From Phoronis australis (Eukaryota > Phoronida > Phoronidae): a stretch of DNA of 64,000 bases. Location: contig NMRA01000163.1 of the NCBI GenBank assembly GCA_002633005.1, positions 218,071 to 282,070 on the forward strand. The letters run 5' to 3'. The notes beneath the pieces were generated by a model, which saw only the letters and a program-made list of their open reading frames with translations, made no database searches and was not told where the DNA came from. Position numbers and translations under genes: made by a program. Shown one piece after another: positions 56,661 through 64,000 of the stretch. How positions within the stretch are numbered: the stretch's first letter is position 1; each line of letters opens with the position of its first letter.

Positions 56661-59600
56661 GGGCACTTTCATTGATACGAAATAGATGCAATATGTAACA
56701 TGCCTGTGAGACCACTAAACGAATCGCTAAGAATTTAACAAGATGTTTGGAACATTCCTCTATCCTCTGCCATGATTAAAGTGTAAGGTGAGTTTGTACA
56801 CTGTCCAGTAGACATTTGTTCCATGGTGTAATTTTGATTGAAAAATACTCCAAGGTTTATGCAGGCAAGGCAAAGAACGACCTCAGTACCGTATTGTTAC
56901 TTGCTGCACTTGGCGAGGACTCTGCCGGGTAAAGCGGCTAAGACATCTCGTCCATTCTTGATAACGACTTCGGACTTTTGATTTAAAAGATGGAAGTCAT
57001 CATCAGGAACTAATCAGATGTCTTAACCGGTTGATCCGGGCGGGTTTGGCTTTGTCAGTCAACTGCAGCCACTGCGTTACATCTTGAAAAAAACAAAATC
57101 CACATGAAGTGAACTAAACTTCTCAAAAAGGTCCAGAAATCGATGTTCAGCTGTCAACATTTTTGTTACTTTTCTTCGTATGGTGTAGTTTTGAACGTCA
57201 GTTATTGCTCTTAAACCACATCTCTTTCTAACATAACTCATTTTCACAATTTAACTAACCTGCTGTAAATCAGGGCTTGGTGCGAGAGTTGCAAAATTGT
57301 ACTTTGATTGTCAGGGATATTATCAGTAGCGGTTATTTCCCAATCCAAACGAAAAAAAATTCACTAGTGCACATTTTCAATGAGAAGTTGCAAATTTGAC
57401 TACTCTCCAATCAAACCAAATATCGTGGCAATAGGCAAGGATAGTTGCCACGTCGACACAAACATGTGATCTAAGAAGAAGAATTGCGTCGACAGGTTTA
57501 GCAATAGTAGGCCTACATGTATGCTAAGAAGGTGCAGCAGTATAATTGATTGACATTACTGATGCAAGTAACTGTGACAAATCTTTGATTTCAATGCTTG
57601 TCAAATGTGTGATCTGTGAATGTAGTGTCTAAAAATAATGTCGATGTGTTTTTACATGAACCACCAGACGATCACTGGTGGTTACGGTAACATGATAAAC
57701 AAAACCAAAATTTGCAACTTTTACATTCCCGCCAAGCCCTGTATAACAGAAGGTTTGTGGTCACCTAACTATGTGTTACAGTAGTCTGCAGTATTCAAGT
57801 AAAAATGACAGAGTGCCATTCGGTATTTACTCTCAATTTTAAGAGAGATCTTCATTTTAATGTCGATTCCCAATGGAGCACAATGTAAACGTTAATTGTT
57901 TTCTCATAGAGAAAAGGTGACGTCATTGCGATGAATCCGCAACGTGTTAAAAATATCTGCCGATTTTACCAGAAATCAATATGGTTCCGAGAAGTATAAT
58001 TGCCTTCATATCCTGAAAGTTTGGTGACATCTCCTATCGACACGCTCAAACGCTGATTGATCGATCTTAGAGTATTGCTAACAAACGAAATACCCCAGCA
58101 ACACGCAGAAATGGCAGCTCGTCATTCACGCATTGCATTCCGTTACGAACAACAAGCATTTTAAAACATTATGAACTCAAGTGAAGTAATTTTTGTCCCC
58201 AACGACTTTAAGTCTATGTGCCTGAGTAACTTCATAAGAAGTCCACGGGAAAGTAGGGCGCAAGCTCGTCGCATAGATATCGCTAGAATCTGTTGTTTAC
58301 TTTGTTTTTCTCTCTTATAATAAAGATAATGGTAAGCATTCATCGGTAACCGGCTGGTGTGCGCCCAAGACGGGTACGATATCCGTGCGACCTGTCTTTC
58401 TATATCCAACAAAGACGCAACAAAGGAAAACAATGGTAGCGTCTCATAGGCGACACGCTTATGTCCCTCGCATGGATCTCGCAAGTTAAACAATAGTTAA
58501 ACATTTGCTCGGTGCTACAAGGGGGCAGTCTTGCAAATTATGTCGGGAAGTCTTTTTGTCAAAGCATTGATAACACTTGTCAATTAACCAATTTATGTAT
58601 GAAGTCCTGGGCTTAACTAGTTTTTATTTCGCAAATACGCATTTGTGTAATCACATTTAGTACTTATAAATTAAAGCGTTTTAGACGTAGCGTGACCAAA
58701 CTCTTCTTTTGCTAAATGCCTTTGATCAGACAAACGTCAAATGACAATTTCAATCATCAGTGCCCAAGGCCGGGCATGAAAACAAGTGACATTTTTGCAT
58801 CATGGCGTAAAAATTGTAAACTTAACGCAAATAGCTAACGACGTCCTCAAATTAGAAAATACAAACTCGATAACCCTAGATTAACTAATTTAACCGTTAC
58901 AGCCCGAGCATTTTCACAAACACATGTTGCTAGCATTATGTTCAAAATTTTCTACACAGTGTTGGAAATCTTTTGGTCGTTTTATTTGCCCTGCCATAAG
59001 GGTATAAAAATAAATCCGTTATACCCCATTGCCTAACTTACTAGCATTATCTTCTGTTTCAGCATTGCCCATCTAACAGGATTATTGATGCTTGCGTGTC
59101 TCCTGGTATTTAACTCTCAGTTACTGTTGTTCAGTAAGAACTTGAACTCATAAGTGAAATCAGTATGGTTGCCGTGACTGGAATCTATCAAAGAGTAATT
59201 ACCATTACCATAAATACACTGTAATTTCATAAAGTATCACGATTTTGATATATAATTGCCGTTATTCAGTTAAATAAAATACTTTGAAGATTCGTTATAT
59301 TTGTTGGTCATTTAGTAAAAAATGATTTGCTAATTGGGAAATTCTTGTTGCTATCCTCATTCGTCTAGCTACGTGTATCTAAGAAAGCCGCGACATTGCG
59401 TAGTGCATGCAGTTGCCACTATCCGATTGTTTGGTGATTTTGAGGTATTATCTATATTATCAATCTCTTTTGCTCTGTGTAGTCATCAAGTTTTCTGAAA
59501 ATCATCAAGAACTCTCCGAATGTCTAAAATGCTTGGTAGCCACCTGTCCTGGTAATATGCGCAACTCGAGTCAACTGACTGTGTAAGACTTTTATTAAAC

Positions 59601-62534
59601 TTTTCCGTTGTATCCGCTCCTTATAGATTTTGAGTTGTTTGGAATTGCAACTAGACAAGATTCTTAACAAAACTTTTACCTTTTTACCTGCATTTCTAAT
59701 TGAAGAACTATACTTTGAGAGACCGAGTAGCCCTGTCTTAGGACTAGCACATGTTAATCGTAAAGAGTGCCAGGTGGCCTTTATTTTTCAGGGTACCTCG
59801 ATTCACTTTTTCTGCAATTATTACAAGGTAACGCAAGGACACACTGCTTTTGCCCGGATTTTTTTTGGTACTTGGATCACAGGTCGTGGTTGGCAACAAA
59901 TTGGTTTAATATTTAATTTTAATTTAGTCAAGCAACTTATTGTGGGTTTTCAAAAATAAATGAAGTACTTGCAACGCCTCACGTCTCTTACACGCAATTA
60001 CTTTTGTTCAGTTAAAGAATAACGTTAACGCATGTGTGAAATCAGTTTCAATGGAACAAAGAGCAGAGTTTTAAAAACTTTTGGAAGGTTAATTAAATAT
60101 GCGGTAATTAACCTGGAACTGAATGTCGCCCTATTTACATGTAGCTAGTAATAAAATCTGAATTAGGCTTTTCGCTCTCAAAACCGGTCTCCTGATATCC
60201 CTTATCGTCATAGAATTCTATTTCTGCAAGCTTAAGCCCCTGGCAAAACGCGCTGTTTTAGAATTGGCAATCTTACAGTTGTCCTAACCCACTAAACTCT
60301 TCAGCGTTTTTTCGAGCCACAATGGTTTCGATGTTGTTGTTGGTAAGCAATAGGGAACGCTATCAGGATTAGAAATTTTGCGATGTCTCTGTGATGACAG
60401 CAAAAGGCCTAATTTATTTTCTTTTTTAACATTCTAAATGGGGAAAAATGCAACCTTAAAAAAACAACTTGAATGCGTGTAAAGGTTAGAAAAAGTAGAA
60501 CAAAAAAAAACAAAAAACAGGTGCTTGCAAGTTCAGTGCAGGCGTATTAGTTCTAATTTCCAAATGTCTTAACTTTGCCGTTATTTAGTTAAAATAAGAA
60601 CTTTAAGCTCAAATGTAAAATGTCGATTTTGCTCATTAGAAAGTAGAATTGCTATAGGTTGCATGCATATATTCTGATAATTCTAGCAGTTTAGGAAAGG
60701 GAAACCAATCGATTTATCTAACTAACGGGAACTGCTAAATGGACAAGGCTAGTTGAAACTTTCTAAATAAAATCATGATGAAGTTTGCTACAAGTGCACT
60801 TGTGTATATGCTTGAGATATCTCGAGTAGAAAGGGGTTGTATAGTGCAATAGAATTGTTGTTAAGTCCATCAAAGTAGAAATCTAACGATTCTTCTAATC
60901 AGAAGTTGCTGACTCACCGAAATTAATAGTACAGTAAAGGATAAAAACAATTTTTTTTTCTAATTATGAGACTTAGCTACTGCCTATATCTGGTATATCT
61001 TATAGTCCTGGGAAGTATACACTGAGCAACCGTACGTTACTAGAGGATACATGTTCATCACACAACTATGTTTTCGATTTTTCTCAGTTACATGTAAAAG
61101 GTTGTGCAGGATCAGAATGTACAGTATCCTGATTTTAAAGGCAGTGCGCGACCATAATTCCCAAACGCAACGGTTTACTTTACACCCCTCCCGTAAAAAA
61201 ACGTCGTTGTATTGTCTGAAGGAAGCGGCCACCGCTGAAGAACCTGGATTAGTTATAAGGGATCTTTCTATTGCAATTGTAAAAAACGGGTAGTTTCATT
61301 AAAAAGTGACAGATGTTCTTCCGTGCCCTTTGTCGAAATTAAAGCAATTCCTGTGGAAGTCCATTCACAACAGCGTCACATTGCACACTGCCTTAAGGTT
61401 ACGTAAGACCCTAAACTGTCCAAATTTGGCTAACTCCGCAGCATTATACCTCTGAAATGGATGACTGGATTCAAACGACACTTTCAGAAACTTGGCTTCA
61501 TCCATTGTTCTCCAAAACGCAGAATTTTTTAAAAATTATTCCATTTTTGCATGAGGGAATATGAGGAATAGGGCTAGTAATTGGAATGAGATGAAAACAA
61601 AATAATTTTGAAAATTGTAACAGGAGTTCTGAGATTGTGTCCTGAACACTTGTATCAAAACAAATCCGGGCAAGTTAATGATATCGTTGTTTTGCTATCA
61701 ACGTGTTCTTCTTCTTAGTTAAAAATTCACCAAAAACGTGGCTACGTGACTTAATTAATAGCACCTAAGTGTAATCGTCACAATTTCTACTTTTAGAAAA
61801 TATATACTTTTTGTTAGTTAAAATCTCTCATTTTCTATATATTTGACTAAATAAACGGACTTGTCGGTAAAGTTGTATGTAGCATTAAAAGTTCTACAAA
61901 ATGCCCTTTTATTGCTTGACCAAACACCACTCAAGATTTAAAGTATGTGGCTATAGTTTTATGTGCTTGGAGGCCAGTGGAGTGTATTCAAATGTTCTTG
62001 ATTGATTTTGCTTCTTTCTACTGCTTATCTGATTATTGATGACATTGTACACTGTACATGTACATGTATCTGCTCGTTGATATGTCGAGAACCTGACACG
62101 CCAAGGCGGTATGCTGCCATCTATTGGTTGGCACCAGGTAGCGCTGTTTTCTTCACTTTAAGAAGGCGGGGTTTAATATCGACCAGGCTAGCGGGGAATA
62201 TGGGGGAAGTAAATAGCGAATCTCGCCTGATTACATTCAGTTCATTAACAGTGTTTGTCGTGGTTCGTGTACTAAGACCTCTAATCGAGATAACAGAAAC
62301 AGACTGAGCTGCTTACTAGGAAGCAATTATCTCTCGAATGAGAAAAGAAGGCTAAAAAATATGCGTATTTTAGTTGATACAGTCTGTGGTTAGCCGCTGA
62401 GGTAATTTTGCGGAGGTGTACGCCGAATCACAATAAACGATCTCAGAAGAATAATTTCATATATTGGACAATCGCAAGTTGACGCCTAAGGTAGTTTGTT
62501 GACTAATAGACGCGGATGGGTGCAAAGAAGAGAC
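56661..62534. other. Gene-poor interval between ANKUB1-like and UNC93-like genes
   Basis: No exon was supported. It contains the TIR element at 57271-57741. Open frames at 58161-58493 (minus) and 59630-59959 have no family signature, and the latter has no ATG at its start. The last few hundred bases should carry the UNC93-like promoter and 5' UTR, with a TACATG tract at 62053-62069. Confidence 0.5.
57271..57741. mobile_element. 471-bp TIR element, CAGGGCTTGG ends
   Basis: Begins CAGGGCTTGGTG and ends CGCCAAGCCCTG, with the inverted similarity running inward to a GTTGCAAA block on each side. The CAGGGC start is common in hAT-type non-autonomous elements. No clear 8-bp target duplication was found. 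An internal short hairpin (ACCACCAG..CTGGTGGT) lies near 57660-57683. Noncoding. Confidence 0.65.
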
Positions 62535-63674
62535 ATGAGTTTCTACCAAAGCACAAACCAGTTGCTAAAATGTGGAGAAAGTTCAGAGCGGCTGCAATCT
62601 ATGCCGGGGAGTCGAGGTAATGTTTGCTTCTCCCAGAGCATAAGTGAAGAACCCGACAAGCCGATTTCCAAATCTGTTAGCTGTGAACGGGTGGTGCAAA
62701 TTGGATTAAAAACAAAGTCATGTTTGTCTTCTCAAAAAGCAGAAAAAATTCATTTGCGTGCTCGTTTGAACGAGACTCCACCAAACGATACTGCGACACA
62801 AAGTTTAAGCTTGGCGCCGGCGAAACAAGGCATGAAGAATCTGATAATACTGGGAACATGTTTTATGTTAGTTTTCACCGCATTTATGTCACTGAAAAAC
62901 GTCCAAAGTACTTTAAACGAAGAGGAAGGCATTGGAATGATATCCCTCTGCGTTCTATATGCTGCTTCAGTTGTATCGTGTTTTCTGTCGCCGTGGATCA
63001 TTCATAAACTGGGCACAAAGGGCACAATTTGCGTGACGTTTGCGATGCTGCTCATTTACACTGGGGCAAATTTTTACCCTAAAAATAGTGTTCTCATTAT
63101 CTCGTCAATCGTACTGGGTTTACTTAAAGGTCCACTCTGGAGTGCCCAGTCCACGTACCTGACAACACTTGCGTATAACTATGCCGCAGTTACCGCACAA
63201 GTTAACGATCTTGTCATCAATAGGTTCAATGGAATATTCAGTGCCATCTTTGAGACTAGCCAAATATGGGGTAATCTCGTCACGTCGTTTTTGTTCTCAG
63301 CTAACAATCACACGTTGAATTCGAATCCGTTGAATGAGACTACTGCCAGACGAGTCTGCGGCGCAAAGGATTGCGAACACCACAATGTCATAACGACTAT
63401 TTTGAAATCCAGCTCGTTTGCCGTCATACCAGCAGAGCTGGAATACCTGCTTCTCGGTATATTATGCGCCTGCGTCTTCGGAGGATTGTTGCTTAGTATT
63501 GTCTTCCTGGAAAGGGTGTCCCCCATTTCGGAATCAAAACCAACAATCCAGACATCAAAACAATTTCTCTTGTCAAGTTTCATGTTAATGAAAAACCTTA
63601 ACCTGCTTCTTCTCATTCCGATTGTTTTCTTCATTGGCCTACAGAGGGGTTTCCTTCTGGGGGATTTTACAAGG
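62535..63674 (+). CDS. UNC93A: UNC93A-like major-facilitator membrane protein, first coding exon
   Basis: The first in-frame ATG at 62535 (GAC-ATG-AGT) opens a 380-codon exon ending at an AGG|GTGAGT donor (63674/63675) in phase 0; the rest of the gene is right of the window. About 100 hydrophilic residues precede the first membrane segment. NLIILGTCFMLVFTAFMSLKN and QSTLNEEEGIGMISL match the start of the UNC93 family, followed by KLGTKG, ANFYP, GPLWSAQSTYLT and, near the end, GFLLGDFTR. At least six membrane segments are visible. A luminal/extracellular loop holds NHT and NET glycosylation sites and a CGAKDC pair. UNC93A relatives are multi-pass proteins of uncertain transport role; UNC93B1 escorts nucleic-acid-sensing Toll-like receptors. 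UNC93A type is favoured from the FxGDFT region. The long Ser/Lys-rich N terminus is longer than usual. Confidence 0.88.
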
Positions 63675-64000
63675 GTGAGTATTTAAATGTCTTCATTTTG
63701 TTAGCCTTAAGGGTACATGTACATGTACATGTATACTCCCGTACACTTTCCACGTTTAGAAGTGGCTACGTTTATAAAACTCCGGATGGTTGTAAAAGTG
63801 TATTCCGCCCTTTCACTCACCATTTCGTGACGTTTACGCAGATACGAGACTCATTACTGACGTCATTCCAAGACAAAATATTAAATCAATCCTTAAATTC
63901 ACTACACAAAATATATGTAACAGAGGAATATGGTGGGTGACATAATCACCATGGTGCAGGAGTAAAATTTCAGTGACCCGTGAAAGGTCACACTTAAGTT
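63675..64000 (+). other. Start of UNC93-like intron 1
   Basis: Begins GTGAGTATTT and holds a TACATG microsatellite at 63714-63735. No further exon appears before the window ends. Confidence 0.6.

Noticed and set aside
59630-59959. Plus-strand 109-residue open frame
   Set aside because: Starts at TTG, carries no known motif, and lies in repeat-poor AT-rich sequence where such frames arise by chance.

Overview
The window is a stretch of animal nuclear genome. It has split genes with GT-AG introns of 0.3-4 kb, AT-rich introns, many diverged interspersed repeats, and TACATG-type microsatellites of the kind common in marine invertebrates. The gene set (GPN1, LRRC14/PRAME-type, DHRS11, a Rab, ANKUB1 and UNC93A relatives) is vertebrate-like. 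The repeats (Kolobok/T2, Penelope-like, LINE, several short TIR elements) suggest an invertebrate deuterostome or lophotrochozoan. I cannot fix the phylum from sequence alone.

Layout. (1) About 0.4-3 kb, minus strand: three internal exons of a GPN-loop GTPase 1 gene that runs off the left edge; its Walker A exon was not found. (2) 9.1-14.8 kb, plus strand: a complete six-coding-exon leucine-rich-repeat gene of the LRRC14/PRAME family. (3) 18.5-29.5 kb, minus strand: a complete eight-exon short-chain dehydrogenase, DHRS11-like, convergent with the LRRC14 gene. It carries a dead LINE antisense in one intron and is bracketed by two copies of a Kolobok-type DNA transposon. (4) 34.1-41.4 kb, minus strand: a complete four-exon Rab GTPase with a non-standard switch II (Val in place of the catalytic Gln) and a probable GC-AG intron. 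A third Kolobok copy and a 169-bp TIR element sit in its introns. (5) 42-51 kb: gene-poor, with a near-perfect 62-bp hairpin, a Penelope-like GIY-YIG relic between inverted-repeat arms, and a possible signal-peptide exon. (6) 52.0-56.2 kb, plus strand: an ANKUB1-like gene (ubiquitin-like domain plus ankyrin repeats) whose last exon adds a long charged coiled coil with seven F/Y-x-x-W motifs, resembling CCDC34-type proteins. (7) 57-62 kb: gene-poor, with one CAGGGCTTGG-ended element. (8) 62.5 kb to the right edge, plus strand: the first coding exon of an UNC93A-type membrane protein.

The genes are ordinary single eukaryotic units with no operon logic. Exon structures were assembled by hand from splice consensus, reading phase and family similarity recalled from knowledge. 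Every internal junction reported as a gene model keeps phase. The strongest leads are the Q-to-V Rab with its GC donor, the Ubl-ankyrin-FxxW architecture, and the young-looking THAP-relic Kolobok family (three full-length copies and one partial copy within 23 kb).
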